From positions 434,001 through 498,000 of the forward strand of contig NZ_FOQO01000003.1 of assembly GCF_900113765.1 (NCBI RefSeq): 64,000 nucleotides of DNA, given 5' to 3'. Position numbers and translations under genes: made by a program. The first letter of the stretch is position 1. Each line of letters starts with the position of its first letter. Of the stretch, positions 43,521 through 51,979 are shown in pieces. The stretch is from Parapedobacter indicus (GTDB lineage Bacteria; Bacteroidota; Bacteroidia; Sphingobacteriales; Sphingobacteriaceae). A model generated the notes under the pieces. That model had not been told where the DNA came from. It did no database searches and saw only the letters and a list, made by a program, of their open reading frames with translations.

Positions 43521-44031
43521 CTTTTTCTTTTAGTTCATCAATTAATTTGTCTACGCTTTCCTCGGTAAGGTTTTCGTAAAACGTATACTCCGGACCGATC
43601 TGTAGAACCGGGCCGTAGCCACAGGCTGCCAGACATTCCACACCCCGCCAGCTGAACAGCCCGTCAGGCGTCACCTCGCCTTCCTTCACACCCAGTCGGC
43701 TTTCGAGATGCTTCATGATCCGCTCGGCTCCCACCAAACAACAAGGCCCCGTACGGCATACTTCCAATGCATACTTCCCCTGCGGCCGCAGGAAAAACAT
43801 GGTATAAAATGTGGCTACTTCATATACCTCGATAGGTTCAATCCCGAGATAAGCAGCCACGCGATCCATTGCCGGTACACTTAGCCAACCATATACTGCC
43901 TGCACCTCGTGCAACACCGGTAACAAGGCTGATTTTTGCCGTCCTTCCGGATAACGTGCTACAATCTCGGCAAATTTGCCGAGCAGGTCTTCCGCGAACT
44001 CCACCGGTTCGTTATGTTTCACACTAAGCAT
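43504..44031 (-). CDS. nuoE: NADH-quinone oxidoreductase subunit E
   Basis: 175 residues, thioredoxin-like fold. The [2Fe-2S] centre N1a ligands are in CRTGPCCLVG (Cys-x4-Cys) and CLAACG. The N-terminal helical part (YPEGRQKSALLPVLHEVQ) and GIEPIEVYEVATFYTMF are family-typical. It binds NuoF in the peripheral arm. Its start overlaps the nuoD stop by 8 bp. Its C-terminus is modified by the heptad repeat. Confidence 0.96.
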   Translation of the reverse strand: MLSVKHNEPVEFAEDLLGKFAEIVARYPEGRQKSALLPVLHEVQAVYGWLSVPAMDRVAAYLGIEPIEVYEVATFYTMFFLRPQGKYALEVCRTGPCCLVGAERIMKHLESRLGVKEGEVTPDGLFSWRGVECLAACGYGPVLQIGPEYTFYENLTEESVDKLIDELKEKAVAIG

Positions 44032-45259
44032 CCAGTTCTCCTGCTATAACATTTAAACTACTCATGTTGATAATGGCATCCGACAGCAGCATCCCGCTGC
44101 TCATAGGCGCATACATTTGATAGTTGATAAATGAAGGCCTACGGAAATGCAAACGATAAGGCGACCTACCTCCGTCACTGATCAGGTAGAAGCCCAACTC
44201 TCCGTTGGCCCCTTCCACACAATGATATAATTCCTTTTTCGGAGCGTCTATTTCTCCCATGACAATCTTGAAATGGTAAATCAATGCTTCCATATTGTTA
44301 TACACCTCCTCTTTCGGTGGCAGGTAGAAGTCTGGGACATCCGCATGAAATATGCCTTCTGGTTCCTTTTCAATCTTTGCTAAGGCTTGGTCAATGATCC
44401 GCAGACTCTGCCACATCTCACTGTTACGTACTAAAAAGCGATCGTATACATCGCCGTTGGTTCCAACGGGTACTTCAAAATCAAATTCCTCGTAAGATGA
44501 ATACGGCTCGTTGGCCCTCACATCATAGTCGATTCCCGTAGCCCGGAGGATGGGGCCGCTCCAGCTATAGCTCAGGGCTGTTTCAGGATCAACGGCCGCC
44601 ACACCGGCAGTCCGTTCTATAAAAATCCGGTTCCGCTCAAGCAATGCTTCAAATTCCTTCAGTACTGCTGGAAATTCCTTTGCAAATTGCTTGATTTTCG
44701 AAAATGCCGTCTCATTGAAATCCCTTTCAAACCCTCCAATACGGCCAATATTTGTCGTCAGGCGCGCACCGCAAATCTCCTCAAAAATCTCGTAAATAAA
44801 TTCCCGCTTCACCATCATCGGGATGAAACCGGCAAATGTGCCGGTATCTACCCCCAAAATACCGTTACAGATAATATGGTCGGCTATACGGGATAACTCC
44901 ATGATGATCACCCGCATATACTGCACCCGTTTCGGAAGTTCAATCTCCAGGAGCTTTTCTACCGTCATGTGCCATCCCATGTTATTAATGGGCGACGAAC
45001 AATAGTTGAGCCGGTCGGTCAGTGTGGTAATTTGGTAATAGGCACGGTGTTCCGCTATCTTCTCAAAAGCGCGGTGAATATATCCGATGGTAGACACGCC
45101 ACTGATGATGCGCTCGCCGTCCACCTGCAGCACATTTTGGAACACACCGTGTGTAGCCGGGTGAGTCGGCCCCAGATTGAGCGTAAACAATTCGTCCTGT
45201 GGATCATTGTCTACAAAAATCGGCTTATTGTTCGTAATCTTACTGATTGAATCACTCAT
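44024..45259 (-). CDS. nuoD: NADH-quinone oxidoreductase subunit D
   Basis: 411 residues, 49-kDa subunit related to NiFe hydrogenases but without metal. It lines the quinone site with NuoB: the His/Tyr region is in LGPTHPATHGVF and the Asp/Arg region in EICGARLTTNIGRIGGFERD. Not fused to nuoC, unlike the E. coli protein. It has 11 bp to nuoC and an 8-bp overlap with nuoE. Confidence 0.97.
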   Translation of the reverse strand: MSDSISKITNNKPIFVDNDPQDELFTLNLGPTHPATHGVFQNVLQVDGERIISGVSTIGYIHRAFEKIAEHRAYYQITTLTDRLNYCSSPINNMGWHMTVEKLLEIELPKRVQYMRVIIMELSRIADHIICNGILGVDTGTFAGFIPMMVKREFIYEIFEEICGARLTTNIGRIGGFERDFNETAFSKIKQFAKEFPAVLKEFEALLERNRIFIERTAGVAAVDPETALSYSWSGPILRATGIDYDVRANEPYSSYEEFDFEVPVGTNGDVYDRFLVRNSEMWQSLRIIDQALAKIEKEPEGIFHADVPDFYLPPKEEVYNNMEALIYHFKIVMGEIDAPKKELYHCVEGANGELGFYLISDGGRSPYRLHFRRPSFINYQMYAPMSSGMLLSDAIINMSSLNVIAGELDA

Positions 45260-45270
45260 ACTGATACCGC

Positions 45271-45774
45271 TTACCTTCCGAAGAAATAATCCTTTTTATC
45301 CACGCGATTGGGATCTTCCAGGGGATACTCTTTACGCATGGGGAATACCTCCATATCGTCTACATTCAATATTCTACGCAGATCGGGATGTCCAACGAAC
45401 TGGATTCCGAAGAAATCATACGTCTCCCGTTCCATCCAGTTTGCGCCATTCCAAAGCACAGTAGCCGTTGGAATCGCCGGATAACTGCCTTCCAAAAAGA
45501 CCTTGATCCGGATCCGTATGCTGTTCACCAAACTGTGCAGGTGATAAACTACGGCAAATTCCTTTGGAAGATCCGGATAATGAACTGCGGTGATATCGGT
45601 GAGATATCCAAACTGCAACTCTCCGTCCGACTTCAAAAACTCGAGAACGTCTAAAATATCCCCTTTGCCCACTTCCAGGGTCAGCAAACCATAGGACTCG
45701 TCCAATTGATTGAATCGCCCTTCAAACCGGGAGTTAAGGCGTGCGATGATGCTTTCGTTACTCAGCTTAGCCAT
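45271..45774 (-). CDS. nuoC: NADH-quinone oxidoreductase subunit C
   Basis: 167 residues, 30-kDa subunit. The family signature ERETYDFFGIQFVGHPDLRR is followed by PLEDPNRVDK; all expected parts are present. It is a structural subunit of the peripheral arm, contacting NuoD and NuoI. Its start overlaps the nuoB stop by 8 bp. Confidence 0.96.
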   Translation of the reverse strand: MAKLSNESIIARLNSRFEGRFNQLDESYGLLTLEVGKGDILDVLEFLKSDGELQFGYLTDITAVHYPDLPKEFAVVYHLHSLVNSIRIRIKVFLEGSYPAIPTATVLWNGANWMERETYDFFGIQFVGHPDLRRILNVDDMEVFPMRKEYPLEDPNRVDKKDYFFGR

Positions 45775-46318
45775 TGGTATTGAATCCGTATTTCTCCAGC
45801 AACGCCTTATATTCTGGCGTTTGCCTCCTGTTTAATGGTTCGTCTTTTACAATTTCCTGCAGTCGCATCACTCCATCAAGGATGGCTTCCGGCCTTGGAG
45901 GACATCCCGGCACGTATACATCTACGGGAATGATCTCATCTATGCCCTGCAATACGGAATACGTATCAAATATTCCCCCACTGGATGCACACGCCCCTAC
46001 AGCGATTACCCAGCGAGGTTCCGCCATTTGCGAATAGACCTGCCGTAGCACGGGCCCCATCTTCTTGGCAATGGTACCCATCACCATGAGCATATCAGCT
46101 TGCCGCGGCGAAAAACTGTTACGCTCCATCCCGAATCGACCCGCATCGTACGTAGCAGCCATCGTAGCCATAAATTCAATACCGCAACATGAAGTCGCAA
46201 ATGGCAACGGCCAAAGCGAATTGGCCCTTGCCAGGCCAATAGCCTTATCCAACGATGTTGCGAAAAAACCAGACCCTTGAATCCCCGGGGGAGCTTCCGC
46301 CAATTTTATATCACTCAT
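45767..46318 (-). CDS. nuoB: NADH-quinone oxidoreductase subunit B
   Basis: 183 residues. It binds the last [4Fe-4S] centre, N2, that reduces the quinone: the paired Cys in FATSCCGIEFM, then Cys in VGACASSGGIF and YVPGCPPRPEAI. It is a peripheral-arm subunit at the junction with the membrane. The 119-bp gap upstream to nuoA is the largest in the operon and contains a hairpin with T-run. Confidence 0.97.
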   Translation of the reverse strand: MSDIKLAEAPPGIQGSGFFATSLDKAIGLARANSLWPLPFATSCCGIEFMATMAATYDAGRFGMERNSFSPRQADMLMVMGTIAKKMGPVLRQVYSQMAEPRWVIAVGACASSGGIFDTYSVLQGIDEIIPVDVYVPGCPPRPEAILDGVMRLQEIVKDEPLNRRQTPEYKALLEKYGFNTNG

Positions 46319-46338
46319 TACTAACCCCTTACCTATCT

Positions 46339-46371
46339 AAAACAAAAACCCATCAGTTATAGACCGATGGG
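46339..46371 (-). terminator. Hairpin with T-run between nuoA and nuoB
   Basis: Read on the minus strand: stem CCCATC / GATGGG (46371-46366 and 46354-46349) with an 11-nt loop, followed by TTTTTGTTTT. The stem is only 6 bp, so partial termination or a structured 5' end is more plausible than a full stop. A TAAATTTG box (exact TAnnTTTG) lies just upstream on the same strand. Confidence 0.45.
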
Positions 46372-46437
46372 TACAAATTTACAATATATTGCCCTCTAAT
46401 CCGGCTATTTATATTATTTAGAAACGTTCTAACAAAC

Positions 46438-46821
46438 TTAATCCCACTCCAACACCCGCTTTTTGATGACATAGATAAAGCCCAGAAGCAGCAGCGCCAT
46501 AAACACAAACATTTCGATCAGTCCAGACAACCCGAATTCCCGAAAGTTGACGGCCCAAGGATACATAAAGATGACCTCAATGTCAAAGATCACAAACAAT
46601 ATGGCAACAATAAAGTACTTAATGGAAAAGGGTTGCCTGGCATTCCCGACGACTTCAACCCCAGATTCGAATGACCCCAACTTGGTAGCCGTTTTCACTT
46701 TTGGCCCAATAAAATGAGTCAGTAAAATCACACCCACAGAAAACAAAGTAGCTACGCCAAATTGAATAAGAATCGGCAAATAATCCGCTGGTGTACTCAA
46801 TACTTCTGATTCCATATACAT
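46438..46821 (-). CDS. nuoA: NADH-quinone oxidoreductase subunit A
   Basis: 127 residues from ATG 46821 (ATG 46815 is equally possible; the track start at 46839 is TTG). Three membrane helices. The long first cytoplasmic loop has the family motif SFESGVEV and YFIVAILFVIFDIEVIFMYPW. It is the first gene of the nuo operon and sits at the NuoH/J/K interface. Only 22 bp separate its start from the terminator of the TPR gene upstream. Confidence 0.95.
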   Translation of the reverse strand: MYMESEVLSTPADYLPILIQFGVATLFSVGVILLTHFIGPKVKTATKLGSFESGVEVVGNARQPFSIKYFIVAILFVIFDIEVIFMYPWAVNFREFGLSGLIEMFVFMALLLLGFIYVIKKRVLEWD

Positions 46822-46843
46822 AATCGTAAGACGCGTCAAAACT

Positions 46844-46878
46844 AAAAAAAAAAGCGCTAATTTTAAAATTAGCGCTTT
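46844..46878 (-). terminator. Strong intrinsic terminator of the exbB-TPR operon
   Basis: A perfect palindrome with 14-bp arms (AAAGCGCTAATTTT and its complement, 46851-46878), followed on the minus strand by ten T. It ends the operon that begins at exbB and lies 22 bp before nuoA. Confidence 0.88.
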
Positions 46879-46905
46879 ACTGAATCTATAAAAATAAATG
46901 CTATG

Positions 46906-48645
46906 CTACTGCCCGGTTGCTGCACCCGTAGATGCTGCAGACTCTTGTTCCAAATACTGCAACGTTTGCTTAGCCCATGCATTTTCCGGATCAAGCTTAA
47001 GGATTTCACCAATCAAATCCCTACCTTTTTGATAATCGCCCCGCTTCACACTAACCACCGCAATGGTACTATACGCATCGACAAGCTTGCTCTTATTCTT
47101 TTGGATTTCAGCATCCCCGCCTTCTTTTACCATTTCAATATACTTCAAGAAATAAGGTTCTGCCAATCCTTTTGGATTTTCGGTATCATCCAGCAAATTG
47201 TTGACATTCGCACGGAACAGGTAAGCATCCTGTGTGGTAGGGGCCTTCTCAATAACCACCCCAAAGGCTGTATCGGCTTTATGCAACAAGGCAGTTTCAG
47301 CTTCTCCGCGTTGGGCTACGGGTTTTGTTGCAACGGCATAATACGCGGAGTATCCCAAATAGAAGTTATCGTAAATGAAATTCCGTGAAGTGGGTGTATA
47401 AGCTGCTATTTCAAACACTTTGGAAGCGTCTAAAAATTTCTTGGCAGTAAATAACTCCTTACCCACATCGTTCAAGTCATCCGCTATGGACGAGTCAGCA
47501 GCAACTGCTTTCTTCAATTGTTCAATACCCGTATCGAATAACGTAGCATCCGTCGGGTTATTTTGCGTGGCGAGCTTTATATCAGCCAACCCCAGGTGTA
47601 AATAATCCCGTGGAATGATACGCTCGGCTTCCATACGGGTAAACAGTTTATCCAACGCATCCTTACTTTCCTGATACTGCTTATTCTCATAGGCTGAATA
47701 TCCAAGGTAACGCAAGATCTTCGGATTTACATCTTCTAACTGCGCCAATTCCGCTGCCTGCACCTGCAATTCGGTATAATCTTTTACGTATACCAGGAAG
47801 TCGGCATAACGGATGCGAGAATCTACCGTATAGTCGGTCTTATCCATATACTGCTTATAAAACTCGACCGCTTCTTTATTCCGGGCATTGTAATCGTCAA
47901 TGGTGGTGGCGGTATTCGCCCAAGCGTGATAGGTTTCTGCCAATTCACGGTAAGTCGGTGCATAATCCGGCACGTCAGCCGCAATCTGCTTCAATCCATC
48001 AATTGCTTCTTGCCAAGCGTGCGATCCCCGGGTAATTACCTGCATTTGCACACGGGCGCGGGTAAGCGTATTATCCAGATTGGCTGCATCCCGATATCCT
48101 ACATAGGCTTTACTTGCATTCCCCAATCCCATATAAGCATCGCCCAACGCCAAAGGAATCAAGGGGTCTTCGGCGTTCTTCGCCTTCGCTTGATCCAGGT
48201 ATTCCACTGCCTTTTGGTAATTCGGCTCAGGAGCATCGATATAAGCACGTCCGATGTGGTATAATTCCAGGTAATCCCTGCGCTTAAGCTTCTCGGTCGC
48301 CGCAGCAAACTTGGTGGCCGCAGCGTTGGCGTCCTCTTTATAGAGATCCACAATACCTTTTCCGACTGTATTCAGGTTGTTTTTCGGATCGGCTGCAATC
48401 CCTTGGTCAAAAACGGTCAAGGCCGAATCCAAATGCTCATTATGTAAGTATACAAGCCCTAAATAAAAATAGTTTTCTCCGTCCTTCGGCTTGTTCTTCA
48501 CAAGCGTCTCCAGCATTGTTCTAGCTTGGGCAAACTGCTCCGCATCAATCGCCTTCTTTGCATCGTCCAAACTCTGCGCACGCACCCCTGTAACCACAAA
48601 AGCAAGGGATATACCCCATATCATTGCTTTCTTCATCATGTTCAT
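46906..48645 (-). CDS. Exported tetratricopeptide-repeat protein
   Basis: 579 residues. A signal peptide covers 1-22 (MIWGISLAFVVTGVRAQ). Around 10-12 TPR-like helical pairs follow (for example GENYFYLGLVYLHNEHLDSAL, DPLIPLALGDAYMGLGNAS). TPR proteins in this position of the Ton cluster are common in Bacteroidetes and are thought to support outer-membrane transport or envelope assembly; a function for this one is not proven. It is the last gene of the operon, 23 bp behind the PstS-like gene, and is followed by the strong terminator. The C-terminus is Ala/Gly/Thr-rich. Confidence 0.9.
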   Translation of the reverse strand: MNMMKKAMIWGISLAFVVTGVRAQSLDDAKKAIDAEQFAQARTMLETLVKNKPKDGENYFYLGLVYLHNEHLDSALTVFDQGIAADPKNNLNTVGKGIVDLYKEDANAAATKFAAATEKLKRRDYLELYHIGRAYIDAPEPNYQKAVEYLDQAKAKNAEDPLIPLALGDAYMGLGNASKAYVGYRDAANLDNTLTRARVQMQVITRGSHAWQEAIDGLKQIAADVPDYAPTYRELAETYHAWANTATTIDDYNARNKEAVEFYKQYMDKTDYTVDSRIRYADFLVYVKDYTELQVQAAELAQLEDVNPKILRYLGYSAYENKQYQESKDALDKLFTRMEAERIIPRDYLHLGLADIKLATQNNPTDATLFDTGIEQLKKAVAADSSIADDLNDVGKELFTAKKFLDASKVFEIAAYTPTSRNFIYDNFYLGYSAYYAVATKPVAQRGEAETALLHKADTAFGVVIEKAPTTQDAYLFRANVNNLLDDTENPKGLAEPYFLKYIEMVKEGGDAEIQKNKSKLVDAYSTIAVVSVKRGDYQKGRDLIGEILKLDPENAWAKQTLQYLEQESAASTGAATGQ

Positions 48646-48668
48646 CTTATTTAGTTTTAACTTTTTAT

Positions 48669-49580
48669 TTACTCTCTAATAATCAACTCTCTTGGTGGTA
48701 TACTATCCGGCAATAAGCCAGCTTTCAGAATCACCCGCTGACCGGATTCACCGGTCAGGTGGGCGGCAAACCCCATGCCTAAACTTTTGCGCGGTTCCGC
48801 GTTGATAATGTAAACCGGCCGGGCCAGTGCATATAAACTGTCTGCCAAATTAGATTGTGAAGGCTTGTAATAACCGCTACCTGCCGGTTCACCATCGCGA
48901 CCCTTTATGGCCAGGACCTTAATTCCTTCCACATACTTCTTCGTTTCATTGTCAGGTCTCACAATCCAGCTAACGCCAACCACGCCCACGGATTGAGGTG
49001 TTTCATACACATATTTCAACACATCGAGATTTGACTTCAATGCATACACACCACTAGGGGGCAAAGAATCCACACCCGCTATTTCTTTCAAAAATCTTAC
49101 TGTGCTCGAATTGGGGTTATCAAACACCAATCTATTCAAAGCCGCTCCCGTTTCCTCGCCGCGCATGATTTTAACTAGATGATCCAGCGTGATCACCGAA
49201 TCTGAAACCTGCTTATTTACAACCACAGCTACCGCATCGATTGCAAACCGATACACGCGAGGTGTGAATTTACGCTTTTTAAAGAACTCATTTTCCCGCG
49301 CTGTCAGTTGTCTCGTCAACACAGCCACTTCCACTTCCCCATTCAAGAGTTTGTTGATGATCTGGTTTTCCTGAGCACTCGTCATATCCACTTCTGTGCG
49401 ATCGTATAAATGCTCAAATACCGCCACCTGTTCTTCCATAACCGGGAGCAGCGTTTCGTCCGTTATCACCTTCACTTTTCCGCTCACAATCGTTTGAGCC
49501 CGCTTTGGCTGTGTATTATCACAAGACCAAAAAGCAGTCATTCCAACAAAAACGAGCTGTAATAATACTAATTTTTTCAC
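48669..49580 (-). CDS. PstS-like substrate-binding lipoprotein
   Basis: 303 residues, GTG start at 49580. A signal peptide with lipobox AFWSC (Cys20) anchors it. The mature part is a periplasmic-binding-protein fold close to PstS: KVITDETLLPVMEEQVAVFEH, SAQENQIINKLLNGEVEVAVL, IVRPDNETKKYVEGIKVLAI, GSGYYKPSQSNLADS. No pst transporter genes are here; its place between TonB and TPR genes suggests a role in the Ton system rather than ABC phosphate import. A hairpin, GGTTAT / ATAACC, directly precedes the GTG start. Confidence 0.85.
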   Translation of the reverse strand: MKKLVLLQLVFVGMTAFWSCDNTQPKRAQTIVSGKVKVITDETLLPVMEEQVAVFEHLYDRTEVDMTSAQENQIINKLLNGEVEVAVLTRQLTARENEFFKKRKFTPRVYRFAIDAVAVVVNKQVSDSVITLDHLVKIMRGEETGAALNRLVFDNPNSSTVRFLKEIAGVDSLPPSGVYALKSNLDVLKYVYETPQSVGVVGVSWIVRPDNETKKYVEGIKVLAIKGRDGEPAGSGYYKPSQSNLADSLYALARPVYIINAEPRKSLGMGFAAHLTGESGQRVILKAGLLPDSIPPRELIIRE

Positions 49581-49599
49581 GGTTATGAAAAAATAACCA
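49581..49599 (-). promoter_or_regulatory. Hairpin abutting the GTG start of the PstS-like gene
   Basis: The arms GGTTAT (49599-49594) and ATAACC (49587-49582) surround a T-rich loop, one base before the GTG. It would occupy the ribosome-binding region and could lower translation of this gene relative to its neighbours. Confidence 0.35.
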
Positions 49600-49631
49600 A
49601 TTTTTTACAAAAAATCAAACCCACTCACATT

Positions 49632-49865
49632 CTACCGGTTTTGCCAAAGCCGCACAAACCGAAAGAAAGAATAAACAACGAGTAATACGCCAAATAATGT
49701 CCGCAGGGTTTTATCCAACTGAAGCGGAAAATCCTTCCAAAAAATAATTGCCAATCCCAAAGCGAAATAAACGCCGAACATGAAGAGTCCCAAAACAGAC
49801 AGAAACCGCTTGGTGGGCGATTTCTGTCTGCCATTTGCTTTTTGTTGATGCTGTTTCAATGCCAA
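49632..49865 (-). CDS. Small membrane protein of the Ton operon
   Basis: 77 residues. A basic N-terminus (KANGRQKSPTKR) precedes two membrane segments, about 22-43 and 55-72. Its frame begins with TTG at 49865, since no ATG or GTG precedes the first membrane segment. It lies 8 bp behind tonB and about 50 bp ahead of the PstS-like gene. It is probably a real conserved gene of this operon, but I do not recognise a named family. The second helix is rich in aromatic residues. Confidence 0.7.
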   Translation of the reverse strand: MALKQHQQKANGRQKSPTKRFLSVLGLFMFGVYFALGLAIIFWKDFPLQLDKTLRTLFGVLLVVYSFFRFVRLWQNR

Positions 49866-49873
49866 GCCTCGCC

Positions 49874-50707
49874 TTATTGTTGAAGGTTAAGTCGTATAGG
49901 CAATGTATACGCTACCCGCACCGGGCGGCCGTTCTGCACACCAGGGCTCCACTTCGCTGCTTTGGACAACAGCTTTGCTGCTGCCTCTCCCGTACCGTAT
50001 TTCAGGTCCCTAACCACCTTAATGTCCGTTAGGCTGCCATCCCGTTCCACAACGAAAGACACCTGCACCTGCCCATTCACACCGGCTTCAATGGCCGCTT
50101 GCGGATAATCGTAATTTTTGGCAATCCATTCCATGAACGACTTCATGCCACCAGGAGGTTGAGGCTGCACCTCCACCGATTGGAAGATCTGATCACTTGA
50201 GGATTCGGTTACTTCAGCATCCACCTCACCTTCACCAACCGGCAAATCTATCCGGATTTCCGCATTCGGATCCCCTTCTATGGTTTTTGATCCCGGATCC
50301 GCCAGCTTAAGCTGTTCAACCGTAGGAGGTTCCTCATCCTGTACCTGTTCCGCCGGTACCACTTTCGGTTCAGGCATACGCACCTGGTCTACCCGAGGCG
50401 GAGGTGGCTCGACCGGTGGGGGCGGAGGTGGCTCCTCTTCATTCACGGGTGGTGGTTCGGAAAGCACCACCTCAGTTTCAATAATTTGTTCTGTCGGCTC
50501 GCTACTACCTAAGTCTATTCCCATCCACCTCGCTATTGCAGGTGATAACAGAAGCAGTACAAACGCAATGGACGCCGAAAACAACCCGATATTGGTAGCT
50601 TTGGGTGACAACTTACGGAGCTGGTATGCCCCGTAAGCCTTGTTACGACCGTCAAACACCACATCGAGCCATTCTTTCTTAAAAATATCCAATTTTGAAC
50701 CTATCAT
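49874..50707 (-). CDS. tonB: TonB-type energy transducer
   Basis: 277 residues. A cytoplasmic N-terminus of about 35 residues (YGAYQLRKLSPKATN) and one membrane helix (about 36-57) are followed by a Pro/Glu-rich periplasmic linker (PPPVNEEEPPPPPPVEPPPP) and a C-terminal TonB fold (AIEAGVNGQVQVSFVVERDG, PVRVAYTLPIRLNL). It takes energy from the ExbB/ExbD motor and delivers it to outer-membrane receptors. The cytoplasmic part is longer than in E. coli TonB, a Bacteroidetes trait. It follows exbD by 25 bp. Confidence 0.93.
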   Translation of the reverse strand: MIGSKLDIFKKEWLDVVFDGRNKAYGAYQLRKLSPKATNIGLFSASIAFVLLLLSPAIARWMGIDLGSSEPTEQIIETEVVLSEPPPVNEEEPPPPPPVEPPPPRVDQVRMPEPKVVPAEQVQDEEPPTVEQLKLADPGSKTIEGDPNAEIRIDLPVGEGEVDAEVTESSSDQIFQSVEVQPQPPGGMKSFMEWIAKNYDYPQAAIEAGVNGQVQVSFVVERDGSLTDIKVVRDLKYGTGEAAAKLLSKAAKWSPGVQNGRPVRVAYTLPIRLNLQQ

Positions 50708-50732
50708 AGCTATCGTATTCTGTGGTTATTCA

Positions 50733-51245
50733 TCAATCATTATACAGGTTATCCCGTTGCAATACTTCAATTTCCGGATCGCTGATCGTACCGATCATAT
50801 AGATTGGCGCCTTAATGATATTCATTTCATCCAATATGTCTACCAAATTGCGATGCGTAGATTTTTCACTGGGGCGTAACACTATGATTAAGTCTTTCCC
50901 GGTCTGTTGCTTTACCTGCTCCATCTTTTTCATTAAGATGGGCCGAATGCCCTCTTTACCGTAGTCGACGATTTCGGGCCCTTCAATGGGATTGCTATAA
51001 TCGCCATGATACCACTCAATCTTGTTGTTGCTGCCGAGCAACAGCGTCAACGTCCGGGTATCAGCCACCTCCAGTCGGTCCTCCGGATCCTCTTCATTCT
51101 TATCCGGCATCGCCACATCCATGGCATTGGGCTTGTTGATCGACGTTGTAAGCATGAAAAAGGTGATCAAGAGGAAGGCCAAGTCTACCATGGCTGTCAA
51201 GTCCACTCTCGGCTGCTGCTTACCGCCGGTATTTAATTCTGCCAT
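50733..51245 (-). CDS. exbD: ExbD-like biopolymer transport protein (second copy)
   Basis: 170 residues. One N-terminal membrane helix with the essential Asp of the proton channel (RVDLTAMVDLAFLLITFFML), followed by a periplasmic domain (IIVLRPSEKSTHRNLVDILDEM). It works with ExbB in the inner membrane. Two ExbD genes in tandem are usual in Bacteroidetes Ton operons. It lies 33 bp behind the first copy. It carries one loop, GLEVADTRTLTLLLGSNNK region, absent from shorter ExbD proteins. Confidence 0.93.
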   Translation of the reverse strand: MAELNTGGKQQPRVDLTAMVDLAFLLITFFMLTTSINKPNAMDVAMPDKNEEDPEDRLEVADTRTLTLLLGSNNKIEWYHGDYSNPIEGPEIVDYGKEGIRPILMKKMEQVKQQTGKDLIIVLRPSEKSTHRNLVDILDEMNIIKAPIYMIGTISDPEIEVLQRDNLYND

Positions 51246-51278
51246 TTCTTATTTTCTTTACTGTTAAACCGTATTGCC

Positions 51279-51908
51279 TTACAATTCTTCTCCCGCACGG
51301 AGACTGGTAATCAAGCTGAACTTATTCACCTTTTGGCTTTGCAATACATCGATTACTTTTTTGATTTCCGGGTATTTCTCATCCGCATCCCCTTTAATCG
51401 AAACCCTCATCTCAGTATTTTTCAGCTCTTTGGTTGCCACACGCGCTGAGTAAATCCAATGAAACAGTTCGTTGCTTAGCGCATCGGTAGAATCGGTAGG
51501 AATCCCAGGTTGAAGTCCCGGCTTCACCCGGTCGTTCGGCCCCATGTTAATCAGTTGCTTTAAGTTACCCATTGGCACGCCGAACGTCTCGATTGTCGAA
51601 AATTGAGCCTTTTCTTCCGGTGTGAACGGAATCGAGTACTTTTCCGACATAAGCTCCAGCATCCTAGTCCGCGCATTGCGATTCACCACGCCGAAGAAAA
51701 TTTTCCCCCCGTCGCCAACCGTAATCAGTCCCAAATCGTCGTCAGGTACTTTAACCTGCGTAACCGACGCGGGTGTATCTACCTGCAACGGCTCGGGTTG
51801 CCGGGCCGTAGCCGTCAATATAAAAAATGTGAGCAGTAGAAAAGACACATCGCACATGGCCGTCATGTCTATTGTCGTACTGGCTCTCTTTACTTTAACC
51901 CTTGGCAT
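51279..51908 (-). CDS. exbD: ExbD-like biopolymer transport protein (first copy)
   Basis: 209 residues. The helix with the proton-channel Asp is visible (TIDMTAMCDVSFLLLTFFIL). The periplasmic part is longer than in the second copy, with an insertion around 75-140 and a C-terminal segment (IKGDADEKYPEIKKVIDVL). The two copies probably form a heterodimer in the ExbB channel. It lies 71 bp behind exbB. Confidence 0.93.
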   Translation of the reverse strand: MPRVKVKRASTTIDMTAMCDVSFLLLTFFILTATARQPEPLQVDTPASVTQVKVPDDDLGLITVGDGGKIFFGVVNRNARTRMLELMSEKYSIPFTPEEKAQFSTIETFGVPMGNLKQLINMGPNDRVKPGLQPGIPTDSTDALSNELFHWIYSARVATKELKNTEMRVSIKGDADEKYPEIKKVIDVLQSQKVNKFSLITSLRAGEEL

Positions 51909-51979
51909 ATGTGTTTCTTTTTATCTTTACTTATAGATGCATCATCCACCGGCTTTCCATAAATCGCCGGAATTAATTT

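Noticed and set aside
46811..46840. TTTG-N18-TA pair in front of nuoA
   Set aside because: The second box reads TATATGGA, four mismatches from TAnnTTTG in its right half, and would start transcription inside the gene.
46896..46903. Possible promoter for nuoA further upstream
   Set aside because: Lies ahead of a strong terminator on the same strand, so it would not reach nuoA; no clear TTTG/TAnnTTTG pair.
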